From an uncultured Clostridia bacterium (lineage in GTDB: Bacteria; Bacillota; Clostridia; Oscillospirales; Acutalibacteraceae): DNA of 64,000 nucleotides. A program made the translations under genes and the position numbers. Under the pieces are notes generated by a model. It was not told where the DNA came from. It was given only the letters and a program-made list of their open reading frames with translations, and ran no database searches. How positions within the stretch are numbered: the first letter of the stretch is position 1; every line of letters begins with the position of its first letter. The stretch lies in the NCBI GenBank assembly GCA_947632335.1, contig CANROX010000006.1, positions 1-64,000 of the forward strand. Direction: 5' to 3'. Of the stretch, positions 26,501-35,007 are shown piece by piece.

Positions 26501-27136
26501 AATTATAAAAACAAAGGTATTAATAATATTCCTGTTAAGGTTGCAGTTTCCGAAATCAGCCATGTAGCCGGTAAGAAAAGGTTTAGTAAAATCCTTTCCA
26601 GACCCGACTTTGTTTCCGAGAAATCAATGTCCCCTACAGAAAGAGGTACAGCGGTTCACAATACCCTACAGTATATTGATTTCAGCTTAGCGAGAGAGGA
26701 TTTGGAAAAGGAAATAGACAGAATTGTCAAAAAGGGTTTTATCACCAAAAAACAAAGTGAAGTTTTAAATATAAAAATGCTTAAAGAGCTTATTAACTCT
26801 GACATAATCTGCGATGTTATATCTTCCCCAAAGGTTTATAGAGAGTTTCGCTTTAATACAAAAATTAAGGCAGGGGAGGCTGTAGAAAATATCGAAAAGG
26901 TTTTCTCTGATACTCCAATTATTCTACAGGGTTCCGTGGACCTTGCCTATGTTAAGGACGGAAAGATAAATATTGTAGACTATAAAACCGACAGGGTTAA
27001 AGAGGCAGAGGAGCTAAAGGAACTTTATTCAAAACAGCTCGTCCTTTATAAACAGGCTTTGGAACAGTGCACACCCTATAAGGTGAATAAATGTATTATT
27101 TATTCAATCCCACTGGGAAAATTTATTTATGTGTAA
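23570..27136 (+). CDS. addA: AddAB helicase-nuclease, AddA subunit
   Basis: AddA is the 3'-5' motor and a nuclease of the AddAB complex. The 1188-residue product shows SF1A helicase motifs in order: SASAGSGKTAVLVERV (about 22-37), TIHSFC, MVDEYQDANEVQ (about 398-409), GDVKQSIYSFRQA, EKNFRSR, SIHGSKGLEFPFVFL (about 772-786) and LYVALTRAKEEL. The C-terminal nuclease carries GSVDLAYVKDGKINIVDYKT. Length equals that of Bacillus AddA (about 1230). It is coupled to addB by a one-base overlap. Confidence 0.97.
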   Translation: MQDWTDNQRNAINSTGGSVLVSASAGSGKTAVLVERVINRITNEENPTSADRMLIVTYTKLAAAEMKDRVNKRLYELIKADPYNSHLRKQQIKLQNAHISTIHSFCSDLVKEYFYLLDVSRDFRIAENGELDILKNQAVNQVLDSEYECENNDVFLTLVETFSGNKNDANIEKAIFKLYDFLRSHPFPREWLKEKLDYYNFEDNLSNSVWSKVIFNYTVNALEQCLLFCNLNRQILESTEFSLNEKLSPVLNSDIALISKIMTEAKDRNWGEVYKSVHNFKAVNLPRMGEYKDHPDKLAFSANRDSFKEIIKNLKKVYISDEKDSIEDIKVLQPVVSEMFRLVIKFSNALDELKKQRNVLDFSDLEHLTLKLLVKGRKNGEIEFTGEAKKISSKFDEVMVDEYQDANEVQDIIFQALSGNNQHLFVVGDVKQSIYSFRQAMPGIFINRKDKYPLYDLSLNNYPSRIILEKNFRSRKQITDTVNFMFKRLMSKECGDIDYNEEETLYCGADYKDTGDTKISMSFIDMDFHSDEDVVQVEADYIANEILRIMGEKTVDDRGNIRKPAFGDFAIIMRNTKGYANDYTKRLLQWGIPAVSNVSDTFLNNREIRVILDLLRVVDNPLQDIPLLSVLMGPLYGFTPDEMAEIRGDDKKRNIYLSLQSFAEQSQKAKNFLSDMERFRTYSVTMPVSRLINKIYEETAYPAILRGMYKTVVPYNNILLFKDYASSYEEKGVKGLSSFVNYIDRLIKQESDLPASVDNSSSNINAVRVLSIHGSKGLEFPFVFLANTTRNFVSDTRSNVLLHKDLGFSLKRRDKEISAIYNTLPRSATTIAMKDSEKSEELRILYVALTRAKEELHMVCTKEKMLNYINKIGKRVVDNQIFLPYAVSQSNRISDWLVMCAVAHKDGGKLRMKAMLDTYEGFDYNAPDWDIKYVTDFLNESKENGEEDLEEKDRHKDRDILPTDGYINKIIAERINFNYKNKGINNIPVKVAVSEISHVAGKKRFSKILSRPDFVSEKSMSPTERGTAVHNTLQYIDFSLAREDLEKEIDRIVKKGFITKKQSEVLNIKMLKELINSDIICDVISSPKVYREFRFNTKIKAGEAVENIEKVFSDTPIILQGSVDLAYVKDGKINIVDYKTDRVKEAEELKELYSKQLVLYKQALEQCTPYKVNKCIIYSIPLGKFIYV

Positions 27137-27142
27137 ATATTA

Positions 27143-27169
27143 AAAATCCCGCCTTAAAAGCGGGATTTT
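27143..27169. terminator. Bidirectional terminator between addA and the convergent flavoprotein gene
   Basis: AAAATCCCGC (27143-27152) pairs with GCGGGATTTT (27160-27169); A and T runs on both sides let it work in both directions. Confidence 0.88.
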
Positions 27170-27172
27170 CTT

Positions 27173-28768
27173 CTATCTATTTACTTTTTCAATAATCTTT
27201 TCGGCACATTTTATTCCGTCTACAGCGGCGGAAACTATGCCTCCTGCATAACCTGCGCCCTCACCGCAGGGGTATAAGCCGTTTATTCCAAGGGCTTCCA
27301 TTGTAGTATTACGGAGAATGCGAATAGGGGAGGAACTTCTGCTTTCGACGCCTGTAAGTATTGCGTCGTTGTCGGCAAAGCCTTTAAGCCTTTTTTCCAT
27401 ATCCACAATACCCTGTTTCATAGAGTCTGTTATGAATTTTGGAAAAATCTTATTGATGTCAGACTTTTTAATACCTCTTTTATAACTGGGCGTCACCTTT
27501 CCTAAAGCAGAAGTTTTTCGGTCCTTTAGGAAATCCTCGACTCTTTGTATAGGCGCTGAATAATCACTTCCGCCTACAGCAAAGGCTCTACTCTCAATTT
27601 CCTGCTGAAAGTACATACCGGCCAGCGGGTCACTACTTCCGAAATCCTCCGGCTTTATCCCTACAAGGAGTGCCGAGTTGGAATTTACTTTGTCCCTTGC
27701 ATAGTAACTCATACCGTTGGTTACAACAGTGTTTTCCTGGCTCTGGGCAGGTACTACCACACCGCCGGGACACATACAAAATGTATATACACCTCTGCCG
27801 TTACTGAGATGTGTGTTTAGTTTATAAACTGCTGCCCCTAATTTTTCATACCTATAAAACCTGCCGTACTGGCTTTTATCAATGTCCTCTCTAAGGTGTT
27901 CAATTCTTGCACCTACCGCAAAGGGTTTTGCCTCAAGAGCAAGGCCCTTATTTTTTAGCATTGTAAATGTATCCCTTGCGGAGTGTCCGATTGCCAACAC
28001 AATATTGTGGCAGTATATTTCTTTTGTGGAATTATTAGTTTTGACAACAATAGATTTTACCCTGTTTTCAGAAATATTAATATCCGTAAGTTGAGTTTCA
28101 AAAAGCACCTCAGCGCCAAGGGAGATTATTTCTTCTCTTATTGCTTTAATCGTAGGTTTCAGTTTATCTGTGCCAATGTGCGGCTTTGCATTGTAGAGAA
28201 TATCCTCAGGTGCGCCGTGAAGTGCAAATTCCTCAAACACTTTTCTAATCCTTTTATCCTTAGTTCCTGTTGTCAGCTTTCCGTCGGAAAATGCTCCTGC
28301 ACCGCCCTCGCCAAACTGCACATTGGAGTTTGTGTTGAGTTTTCCCCCGTTCCAAAAATCATTTACATCATGGGTTCTTTTTTCAACATCTTTTCCTCTT
28401 TCTATAAGGGTAACATTCATACCGCTCCTTGCAAGTATAAGGGCGGCAAAAAGTCCGGCAGGTCCTGCACCTACAACCACAGTCTTGAAGTTGTTATTTC
28501 TACATACGGGCTGTTCATATGTATATTTTTTAACGGCAGTTATTCTTTTGCTTTTTGCTTTGTTCAGTATCTGATTTTCGTTTTTAACCTGAACATCTAT
28601 TGTTGCAAGAAAATGAACATCATTCTTTTTTCTTGCGTCAATGGAGAGTTTAAACAGATTAATCTCTTTAATACTTTCCCTATGGCAATTAAGTTCTTTT
28701 ACAGCTCTTTTTACTATATCGTCATTGTTGTAGTCAGGGGGAAGATAAATATTACTTATTCTTATCAT
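27173..28768 (-). CDS. FAD-dependent oxidoreductase, COG2509 family
   Basis: The 531-residue protein has an N-terminal domain of about 90 residues (ELNCHRESIKEINLFKLSID) followed by a Rossmann FAD site VVGAGPAGLFAALILARSG (about 97-115) with the acidic end of strand 2 in TLIERGKDVEKR. GAGAFSDGKLTTGTKD and the C-terminal GLYPCGEGAGYAGGI are typical of this group of uncharacterised dehydrogenases found across Clostridia. Its ATG overlaps the stop of the other flavoprotein gene upstream by 4 bp, so the two are cotranscribed. Confidence 0.85.
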   Translation of the reverse strand: MIRISNIYLPPDYNNDDIVKRAVKELNCHRESIKEINLFKLSIDARKKNDVHFLATIDVQVKNENQILNKAKSKRITAVKKYTYEQPVCRNNNFKTVVVGAGPAGLFAALILARSGMNVTLIERGKDVEKRTHDVNDFWNGGKLNTNSNVQFGEGGAGAFSDGKLTTGTKDKRIRKVFEEFALHGAPEDILYNAKPHIGTDKLKPTIKAIREEIISLGAEVLFETQLTDINISENRVKSIVVKTNNSTKEIYCHNIVLAIGHSARDTFTMLKNKGLALEAKPFAVGARIEHLREDIDKSQYGRFYRYEKLGAAVYKLNTHLSNGRGVYTFCMCPGGVVVPAQSQENTVVTNGMSYYARDKVNSNSALLVGIKPEDFGSSDPLAGMYFQQEIESRAFAVGGSDYSAPIQRVEDFLKDRKTSALGKVTPSYKRGIKKSDINKIFPKFITDSMKQGIVDMEKRLKGFADNDAILTGVESRSSSPIRILRNTTMEALGINGLYPCGEGAGYAGGIVSAAVDGIKCAEKIIEKVNR

Positions 28769-29961
28769 AGCAGTTTACCCGCCTTTATTCCCGAGGCAAA
28801 GGCAAACTGTAGGTTATATCCGCCGCACTCGCCGTCAATATCAATTACTTCTCCGCAGAAGTACAAATTGGGTATAAACAGGCTTTCCATTGTATTGGTG
28901 TTAATTTCCTTTGCAAAAACTCCGCCCTTAGTCACCTGGCTTTTTCCGTAGTCGTTATTGTTAGTTACCAAAAAATCAAAATGATTAATAAGATATGCAA
29001 GATTTTTAATTTCCTTGTTGCTTATGTCACTGCATCTTCTGTTAAAGGACCCCATATTGCCTGCTTTAAGTAAAGCAACTGAAAGTTTATTGTTAAACAT
29101 ACCAAGAAAAAAGTCGTCTATCCTGTTATTTTTAAATAGTTCCCTTCTGGAAACTAAAATATCTTCAATTTCATTTTTACTGCTTTCCGGCATCAGACTA
29201 ATTCTAACCTTATCATATTCAAGTCCGCTAAGATTAAAGGCACATATACCTGAAATGCTGTTGTCAGTAAACTGAATTTCTCCTTTTTCCCTTTTAACAA
29301 CTTTTCCTTTTTTAAGAACAGATACAATACCGTCTGTCCTTACGCCCTTTAATCCCTTTATAATTTCAGACTTTACATTAATTGGACAAAGCGCAGGCCT
29401 AAGAGGGGTGACAGTATGCCCAAGTTTCTCCCTGATAAGTCTAAACATACTTCCGTCACTGCCCAGTTTAGGATTACTTTTTCCTCCCGTTGCAATAATT
29501 AGCCTGTCACATTCATATTTTCCCCTATTTGTAACAAGGGTAAAATTATCAGAAACACTAATATCAAGAACCTTTGTTTCTGTAATTTCAGAGATATCAA
29601 GGGAATAGACTTTGTTTCTTAAAATGTCCAGTACAGCAGATGCCTGTTTGCATTTTGGATAAACTCTGCCCCAGTCATCTGTGAAAGTATATAGTCCCAT
29701 TTCCTTAAAATATTTTACAATAAAATTTGGGGAATATTCTTTAAAAAGCTCTTTAACGGCAAAGTTGAAAGAACCCCTGTAATTCTTCATATCAGCATTA
29801 ATGTTAGTTAAATTACATTTGCCGTTGCCTGTGGCAAGAATTTTTCTTCCAATACGCTGTTCCTTTTCAAGAATAGCCACATTTTTAAATTGTCTTTTAG
29901 CTTCTATGGCTGCAAGTATGCCGGAGGCTCCGCCGCCAATAACAATTACATCATATTTCAT
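28765..29961 (-). CDS. NAD(P)/FAD-dependent oxidoreductase, HI0933/YhiN (BaiN-like) family
   Basis: A 398-residue flavoprotein with the FAD motif VIVIGGGASGILAAIEAK at the N-terminus, the family signature GRKILATGNGKCNLTN (about 44-59), RLIIATGGKSNPKLGSDG, and the end LYFCGEVIDIDGECGGYNLQ. The family includes BaiN and other reductases; the substrate is unknown. It is the first gene of a two-gene minus-strand operon with the COG2509 flavoprotein. Confidence 0.88.
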   Translation of the reverse strand: MKYDVIVIGGGASGILAAIEAKRQFKNVAILEKEQRIGRKILATGNGKCNLTNINADMKNYRGSFNFAVKELFKEYSPNFIVKYFKEMGLYTFTDDWGRVYPKCKQASAVLDILRNKVYSLDISEITETKVLDISVSDNFTLVTNRGKYECDRLIIATGGKSNPKLGSDGSMFRLIREKLGHTVTPLRPALCPINVKSEIIKGLKGVRTDGIVSVLKKGKVVKREKGEIQFTDNSISGICAFNLSGLEYDKVRISLMPESSKNEIEDILVSRRELFKNNRIDDFFLGMFNNKLSVALLKAGNMGSFNRRCSDISNKEIKNLAYLINHFDFLVTNNNDYGKSQVTKGGVFAKEINTNTMESLFIPNLYFCGEVIDIDGECGGYNLQFAFASGIKAGKLL

Positions 29962-29982
29962 AGATTTACCACTAAATAAAAT

Positions 29983-29999
29983 GGGCAGTTAAACTGCCC
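29983..29999 (-). terminator. Terminator after the small exporter gene
   Basis: GGGCAGTT/AACTGCCC stem with a one-base centre and T-rich sequence on the minus-strand 3' side (ATTTTATTT). The stop codon of the exporter gene lies only a few bases upstream. Confidence 0.65.
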
Positions 30000-30003
30000 G
30001 TTT

Positions 30004-30609
30004 TTATGCTTTTTTCTTCTTTGTAAGTTTTCTGATGATTATCACTGCGGCAATAACAACAACAGCAATACCGCATATTGCACCTGCAACAGTCCAGAAT
30101 GAAAGGCCAAGTACCCTTGAAAGATATGGAATACCATAGGTGATAAGGGTCATAATTGCAGATGACATACACAGTCCCAGTATTGTAGCTATCATAGCCT
30201 GTTTCATTTTAAAGTTGAAAAGACCTGCAACAAGTCCCCCTGTCCATGCACCTGTAACAGGAAGTGGAATACCAATAAAAACCGTTAGTCCAAAGGTTTT
30301 GTACTTCATAATTTTAGGAGCGCTTTGTTCCGCCTTGTTTTCGAGAAAATCCGCAAATTTAACAACGGGCTTAAAGTTTGTCTTTTTCAGAGCCTTTAGG
30401 ATTTTCTCAATAAAGAGTACAAGAAAGGGTATAGGAAGAAAGTTACCTGCAATACAAATCGGAATAGCCTGCCACATCGGTACATTACAAAGTGCAGCTG
30501 CAATCAGACCGCCTCTTAATTCAAGAATAGGAAAAAGGGAAATCAGAAAACAGAAAAGCTGTCCGTTAATATGTAATGTGTCATTTAACATACTGATAAA
30601 AGATTCCAT
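30004..30609 (-). CDS. Small multi-drug export family protein (COG2426)
   Basis: The 201-residue membrane protein has about five hydrophobic segments and the family signature FPILELRGGLIAA (about 26-38) plus GIPLPVTGAWTGGLVAG (about 113-129). Members are annotated as putative small multidrug exporters on slight evidence; the fold resembles the DedA/SNARE-associated group. Transcribed on its own on the minus strand. Confidence 0.82.
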   Translation of the reverse strand: MESFISMLNDTLHINGQLFCFLISLFPILELRGGLIAAALCNVPMWQAIPICIAGNFLPIPFLVLFIEKILKALKKTNFKPVVKFADFLENKAEQSAPKIMKYKTFGLTVFIGIPLPVTGAWTGGLVAGLFNFKMKQAMIATILGLCMSSAIMTLITYGIPYLSRVLGLSFWTVAGAICGIAVVVIAAVIIIRKLTKKKKA

Positions 30610-30729
30610 AATATTCTCCGTTCATTCATAATTACTGAAATATTATATATTATTTCCCTAAACTTTACAACCAAATTTTATAATTAAATTTATATTTCAA
30701 TATTATAACAAAAAAATTAAAATAATCTA

Positions 30730-30758
30730 TTGTAATGTTATTGATTTTAATATAAAAT
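30730..30758 (+). promoter_or_regulatory. Promoter of the alkaline phosphatase gene
   Basis: TTGTAA (30730-30735), 17 bp, TAAAAT (30753-30758), about 35 bp before the ATG. No PhoB/PhoP-like direct repeats were recognised nearby. Confidence 0.5.
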
Positions 30759-30792
30759 AAAAGAAGAAAATACTGAAAAAGTAGGGATATTT

Positions 30793-31974
30793 ATGAAAAA
30801 ATTTATTGCAGTTTTAGTTTCAGCATTAATGATGATTTCTTTTGCCGCCTGTTCTTCAGACAACAAAAATACTGATAATAACAGTACTTCTACAGAACCC
30901 ACAACTGTTTCAACAGACAAGTTGGAATGGTCGGATTACAAGGTTTATAATCTGGACAATGATTCAAAAGTCAACAATATTATACTTATGATTGGGGACG
31001 GTATGGGTGAAAACATTATTAAGGCAACAGAAATTGTTAAAGGCGATAAGCTGGTAATGTCAGGCCTGAAAAATAAAACCCATGTTACAACATATTCCCA
31101 GTCTGTTACAGAGGGCGAGGCTAAATTTACGGACAGTGCGGCATCTGCAACAGCAATTAGTACAGGAAAAAAGACCTATAACGGATATATCGGCGTTGAT
31201 AAGGACGGAAAAAAACTTGAAACAATTACGGAATACGCACAAAAGTGCGGTATGAAAACAGGTCTTGTAGACCGCCATTATGTTCCTCACGCAACACCTG
31301 CCGGTATGGTAGCACACAATGATTTCAGAGGTGCTTACAGGGCAATTCTAAGCGAAATGGTGCAGTCTGATGTTAATGTTATGTTAGGCGGAGGTTCACA
31401 GTACTACACCGGTTCTATACAGGAAAAGGCTGAAAAGAACGGATACAAGTATGTGAGCAGCGAAAAGGAACTTTTAGACCTTACAAACAAGAATGAAAAA
31501 GTACTTGGTATGTTTGCCTATGATAATATGAAAAATCCGGAGCTTGCACCGTCCCTTGTTACAGAAACCTCAAAAGCCCTTGAACTCCTGGAAAACGACA
31601 AAGGATTTTTCCTTATGGTTGAGGGCAGTAACATCGATGTTTCAGAGGCTGAACTTGATATGGAGGATACAATTAAGCAGGTTCAGGCATTTGACCAGAC
31701 TGTAGATTATGTTATGAACTGGGCGGAAAGCCACCCGGGAACCCTGGTAATAGTTACGGCCGACCACGAAACAGGTGGGGTAAAAATACCTAAAAATGCA
31801 ACGGCAGAGGATATTAACGACCACTGTTTTACTTCCGGAGGCGACCATACAAACACAAATGTTTTGCTTATGGCAGATGGTGCAAAGTCAGCAGGAATTT
31901 GTAAGGATAAACTTATTGATAATACAGATATTGCAAAGTATATGCGTAAGGTTCTCAAATATAAGCTAAAGTAA
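30793..31974 (+). CDS. Lipoprotein alkaline phosphatase
   Basis: The 393-residue product has a lipoprotein signal (SFAAC, Cys about 20), so it would be anchored outside the membrane, then a flexible linker rich in S, T, N. The enzyme core has the first metal site IGDGMGENI, the phosphorylated serine in DSAASATA (about 115-122), HATPAGMVAHN, EGSNID, ADHETGG (about 327-333) and GGDHTN with the last zinc His. It would release phosphate from phosphomonoesters outside the cell. It is monocistronic, with its own promoter and terminator. Confidence 0.93.
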   Translation: MKKFIAVLVSALMMISFAACSSDNKNTDNNSTSTEPTTVSTDKLEWSDYKVYNLDNDSKVNNIILMIGDGMGENIIKATEIVKGDKLVMSGLKNKTHVTTYSQSVTEGEAKFTDSAASATAISTGKKTYNGYIGVDKDGKKLETITEYAQKCGMKTGLVDRHYVPHATPAGMVAHNDFRGAYRAILSEMVQSDVNVMLGGGSQYYTGSIQEKAEKNGYKYVSSEKELLDLTNKNEKVLGMFAYDNMKNPELAPSLVTETSKALELLENDKGFFLMVEGSNIDVSEAELDMEDTIKQVQAFDQTVDYVMNWAESHPGTLVIVTADHETGGVKIPKNATAEDINDHCFTSGGDHTNTNVLLMADGAKSAGICKDKLIDNTDIAKYMRKVLKYKLK

Positions 31975-31983
31975 AATAGCACA

Positions 31984-32013
31984 AAAAGGCTTGGTTCTGT
32001 ACCAAGCCTTTTT
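31984..32013 (+). terminator. Intrinsic terminator after the alkaline phosphatase gene
   Basis: AAAAGGCTTGGT (31984-31995) pairs with ACCAAGCCTTTT (32001-32012) around a 5-nt loop, followed by T. Confidence 0.92.
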
Positions 32014-32135
32014 ATAATGTAATACAGTTGACTTTATTTACAGAAAATTGTAAAATTATATAAGGTGTGTTTGAATAGTGTCAATTATTATATTGTTAAT
32101 AGTATTCATATACATATGATTAATGAGGATTATTT

Positions 32136-32606
32136 ATGATAACTGATATTAGAATAAAGAAAGATTATATCATAAGCGCTATTCTGTTGATTCTAAATAT
32201 TGCAGTAATAGCCTTTATTTTTGCCCACTCGATGTCTCCGGCTGTAGAAAGCAGTCAGGAGTCAACGGAGGTAATGGGATTTTTAAACTATATATTCCCA
32301 TTTGAACTTTCCCAGCACGCCGTGCGAAAAATTGCACATTTTGTGGAATTTTCCGCCTTAGGATTTATGACATCTGTAACCGTTTATTACTTTACAAAAA
32401 GGTACTTTGGCGGAACTTTTTTAAAGCTGTTTGTGTCTGTTTTTACAGCGGTAATTGATGAGGCAATTCAGCTGAATGTAGAGGGGAGGAGCGGTCAGAT
32501 AACAGATGTACTGCTGGACTTTTCCGGTTGTATATTTGGAATATTTTTAGCAACAATTATTGTTTTTATTGTTAATAAAATTAGAAATAGAAAAAAGAAA
32601 GTATAG
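32136..32606 (+). CDS. VanZ-like family protein
   Basis: A 156-residue membrane protein with four hydrophobic segments and the VanZ-family pattern FIFAHSMSPAVESS near residue 30, RKIAHFVEFSALGF (about 65-78) and DEAIQLNVEGRSGQITDVLLD (the acidic cluster around residue 110). VanZ itself gives low-level teicoplanin resistance; most family members have no assigned role. A possible promoter lies at 32071-32100. It precedes the MATE gene by 21 bp. Confidence 0.88.
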   Translation: MITDIRIKKDYIISAILLILNIAVIAFIFAHSMSPAVESSQESTEVMGFLNYIFPFELSQHAVRKIAHFVEFSALGFMTSVTVYYFTKRYFGGTFLKLFVSVFTAVIDEAIQLNVEGRSGQITDVLLDFSGCIFGIFLATIIVFIVNKIRNRKKKV

Positions 32607-32627
32607 GTAGAAAGGAAAGAGAACAAT

Positions 32628-34019
32628 ATGGAAAATTACAGAGAGAACAAAATGGGCACAGCCCCTATGTTCCGGCTCATTTTGGGTATGAGCCTTCCTG
32701 CAATGTTCAGTATGCTTATACAGGCACTTTACAACATTGTAGACAGCGTTTTTGTAAGTAATTACAGCAGTGGTAATGTTACAGGGGCAGATTCTCTGCT
32801 TTCGGTTAATATTGCATATCCCTTGCAGATGATTCTTATGTCTGTTGCCATTGGTTCAGGCGTGGGTATAAATTCCCTTATTGCAAGAAGGCTTGGGGCA
32901 AAACTGCAGAGAGAGGCAGATTCAGCAGCCACTCACGGATTTTTTATTGCCATTGCAAACTGGGTGCTTTTTGTTTTTATAGGTCTTTTTGTTGTAAGGC
33001 CTTTTGTTAGTTTATATACTAACGAAGAACAAATTTTTTCAAACAGCGTATCATATCTTTCGGTTGTTCTCATCGGTTCATTAGGAGTAAGCCTTACCTG
33101 TGTAATGGAAAAAATGCTTCAGGCAACAGGTAATATGATTATGCCGATGCTATCCCAGCTTTGCGGTGCTGTAACAAATATTATACTTGACCCTATTTTT
33201 ATATATTCTATGGATTTGGGGGTAACCGGTGCGGCTATTGCCACAATTATTGCACAGCATATCAGCGCTTTGCTTTGTCTGTTTTTCTTCTTTGTAAAAA
33301 AACAGCTTGTTAAAATTGATATAAAGAATTTTAAGCTAAGCGGAACTACCCTCAAAAATATTTATGTGGTTGCCGTACCTGCAATGGCAATACAGGCAAT
33401 AGGTTCATTTATGGTTATGGCAATTAACTACATTATATCAATTACAAATGAGGCCATAAATGTTAAGAATGCCGCAACCAATGTTTTTGGTATTTACTTT
33501 AAACTACAGTCATTTGTATTTATGCCTGTATTCGGACTAAATCAGGGTTCTACGCCGGTTATCGGATACAACTACGGCGCAGGAAACAAAAAGAGAATGT
33601 ACAGCGCTATAAAGTGGGCAGGCCTTTTTGCAATTATAATTATGGCTCTTGGATGTGGAATATTCCAGACTTTCCCCGAATTACTCCTTGGAATGTTCGA
33701 CCCGAGTGAAGAAATGATGGAAATTGGTACCGTTGCACTCAGGATTATTTCACTTTGCTTTATCCCTGCTGCAATCGGAATTATCCTAACCGGACTTTTC
33801 CAGGCTGTAGGCAAGGGTTTCAGAAGTCTTGTTATGTCACTTCTCCGTCAGATGGGTGTTATTGTGCCGGTTGCCTATTTCCTTTCAAAGACAGGAATTG
33901 TAAATATGTGGTACGCATTTCCTATTGCGGAAGTTGCGTCCCTCATTGTGGCTGTTTTATTCTTTATTAACCTTGTCAGGGGCGACTTTAAAAGACTCAG
34001 TCCAAGAACACAGGACTAA
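32628..34019 (+). CDS. MATE family efflux transporter
   Basis: The 463-residue protein has twelve hydrophobic segments in two homologous halves, with SLPAMFSMLIQALYNIVDSV at the start of the first and VPAMAIQAIGSFMVMAINYI at the start of the second, as in NorM/DinF-type transporters. GLNQGSTPVIGYNYGA is the usual family signature. It would export cationic compounds using a Na+ or H+ gradient; substrate unknown. Probably cotranscribed with the VanZ-like gene. Confidence 0.93.
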   Translation: MENYRENKMGTAPMFRLILGMSLPAMFSMLIQALYNIVDSVFVSNYSSGNVTGADSLLSVNIAYPLQMILMSVAIGSGVGINSLIARRLGAKLQREADSAATHGFFIAIANWVLFVFIGLFVVRPFVSLYTNEEQIFSNSVSYLSVVLIGSLGVSLTCVMEKMLQATGNMIMPMLSQLCGAVTNIILDPIFIYSMDLGVTGAAIATIIAQHISALLCLFFFFVKKQLVKIDIKNFKLSGTTLKNIYVVAVPAMAIQAIGSFMVMAINYIISITNEAINVKNAATNVFGIYFKLQSFVFMPVFGLNQGSTPVIGYNYGAGNKKRMYSAIKWAGLFAIIIMALGCGIFQTFPELLLGMFDPSEEMMEIGTVALRIISLCFIPAAIGIILTGLFQAVGKGFRSLVMSLLRQMGVIVPVAYFLSKTGIVNMWYAFPIAEVASLIVAVLFFINLVRGDFKRLSPRTQD

Positions 34020-34077
34020 TGTGACAACAGCTTGTCATTAATCCTAATTTTACTGCATAATATTTATGGGTGATAGT

Positions 34078-34419
34078 ATGCAGTACGAAAGAAACGACGA
34101 AATAACATATGACGAGGGTTTTTCCACTCCAACGGAGAGAGAATACTACACAGGCCAGTTTGAGAGCGACGACTATGACAGAGAGCCTCTTTCAAATAAT
34201 TACAGGACGGGCAAAAAAAACAGGGACAGGAACAAATCCTTTCCAATGGTATTGCTTTTTCAAATAATTATTTGTGTTTTGTGCGGGCTTTTTCTGTATT
34301 TCAGTAAACTATATGCTCCAGAATTTTATTCTGTGGTAATGGACAAGGTAAACAGCCTTGTAAATGATTCCCTTGTTGTTGACGGAAACGATGTCAACGA
34401 CTACTTTGTTGCCGATTAA
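34078..34419 (+). CDS. Small acidic single-pass membrane protein before the site-2 protease gene
   Basis: I do not recognise a family. The 113-residue product has an acidic, tyrosine-rich cytoplasmic part (1-45), a basic stop (GKKNRDRNK), one membrane helix (about 55-75) and a short outside tail. Its stop overlaps the M50 protease start by one base, the place where SpoIVFA precedes SpoIVFB in Bacillus. It has the bitopic layout of SpoIVFA but lacks the LytM/M23 domain. The ATG at 34078 follows GGGTGAT; 34066 is also in frame. Confidence 0.6.
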   Translation: MQYERNDEITYDEGFSTPTEREYYTGQFESDDYDREPLSNNYRTGKKNRDRNKSFPMVLLFQIIICVLCGLFLYFSKLYAPEFYSVVMDKVNSLVNDSLVVDGNDVNDYFVAD

Positions 34420-35000
34420 TGAGGTTGACAGCAGGGAATACAAAAATTTCATTTCAGTACTTATATGTTGCAATACTTGCTTTTATTCTTATACTTGATA
34501 AAAGCGGTGGAATATTTTGTTGCTTTTTAGCCTCTTTTTTTCACGAAACAGGTCATTTGATTGCACTGTTTTTTTTGAAACAGAGGGTAGAGGAAGTAAA
34601 ATTTTCTGTGTTTGATATACAAATAAAATCAAGCCATTACCTTGATTTTAAAAGGGAGCTAATTATTGTCCTAAGCGGCGTTCTTTTAAATTTTCTTTTA
34701 TTTATATTCTTTTATAGAATTATACCCCTATTTGCCCTTGCAAATTTATTTATAGGAATATTTAATATTTTGCCTGTTTCCACATTAGATGGAGGACAGG
34801 CAATAAATTTAGTACTGACAAGGTTTTTTTCAAAGGAGAAATCTGCTATAATTATAAATATACTTACAGTGATAGTGTCTATCCCCATATTCACTATAGG
34901 TATTATAATTTTATTAAATACAAAGTATAATTTTTCCTTTCTTGCATTAGGTTTATATCTTATACTTACGGTGTTTATGAATAAGGAAATAATTTTTTGA
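34419..35000 (+). CDS. Site-2 protease (M50), SpoIVFB-like
   Basis: The 193-residue membrane metalloprotease has the zinc motif HETGH (about residues 41-45) in the second membrane segment and the third ligand in NILPVSTLDGGQ (about 117-128), with about six hydrophobic segments. This matches SpoIVFB, which cuts pro-SigK in the mother cell late in sporulation. It lacks the C-terminal CBS domain of Bacillus SpoIVFB, so assignment to sporulation rests on context. It is coupled to the small membrane protein gene ahead. Confidence 0.78.
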   Translation: MRLTAGNTKISFQYLYVAILAFILILDKSGGIFCCFLASFFHETGHLIALFFLKQRVEEVKFSVFDIQIKSSHYLDFKRELIIVLSGVLLNFLLFIFFYRIIPLFALANLFIGIFNILPVSTLDGGQAINLVLTRFFSKEKSAIIINILTVIVSIPIFTIGIIILLNTKYNFSFLALGLYLILTVFMNKEIIF

Positions 35001-35007
35001 GGTTGTT

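Noticed and set aside
27983-28951. A 322-codon open frame on the plus strand
   Set aside because: It is antisense to two well-supported flavoprotein genes, has no ribosome site and its translation is cysteine- and phenylalanine-rich noise.
34022-34037. TGACAA-CAGC-TTGTCA repeat after the MATE gene as an operator or SOS box
   Set aside because: Short 6-bp arms directly after a stop codon without a T-run; most likely a weak transcript-end hairpin or chance.
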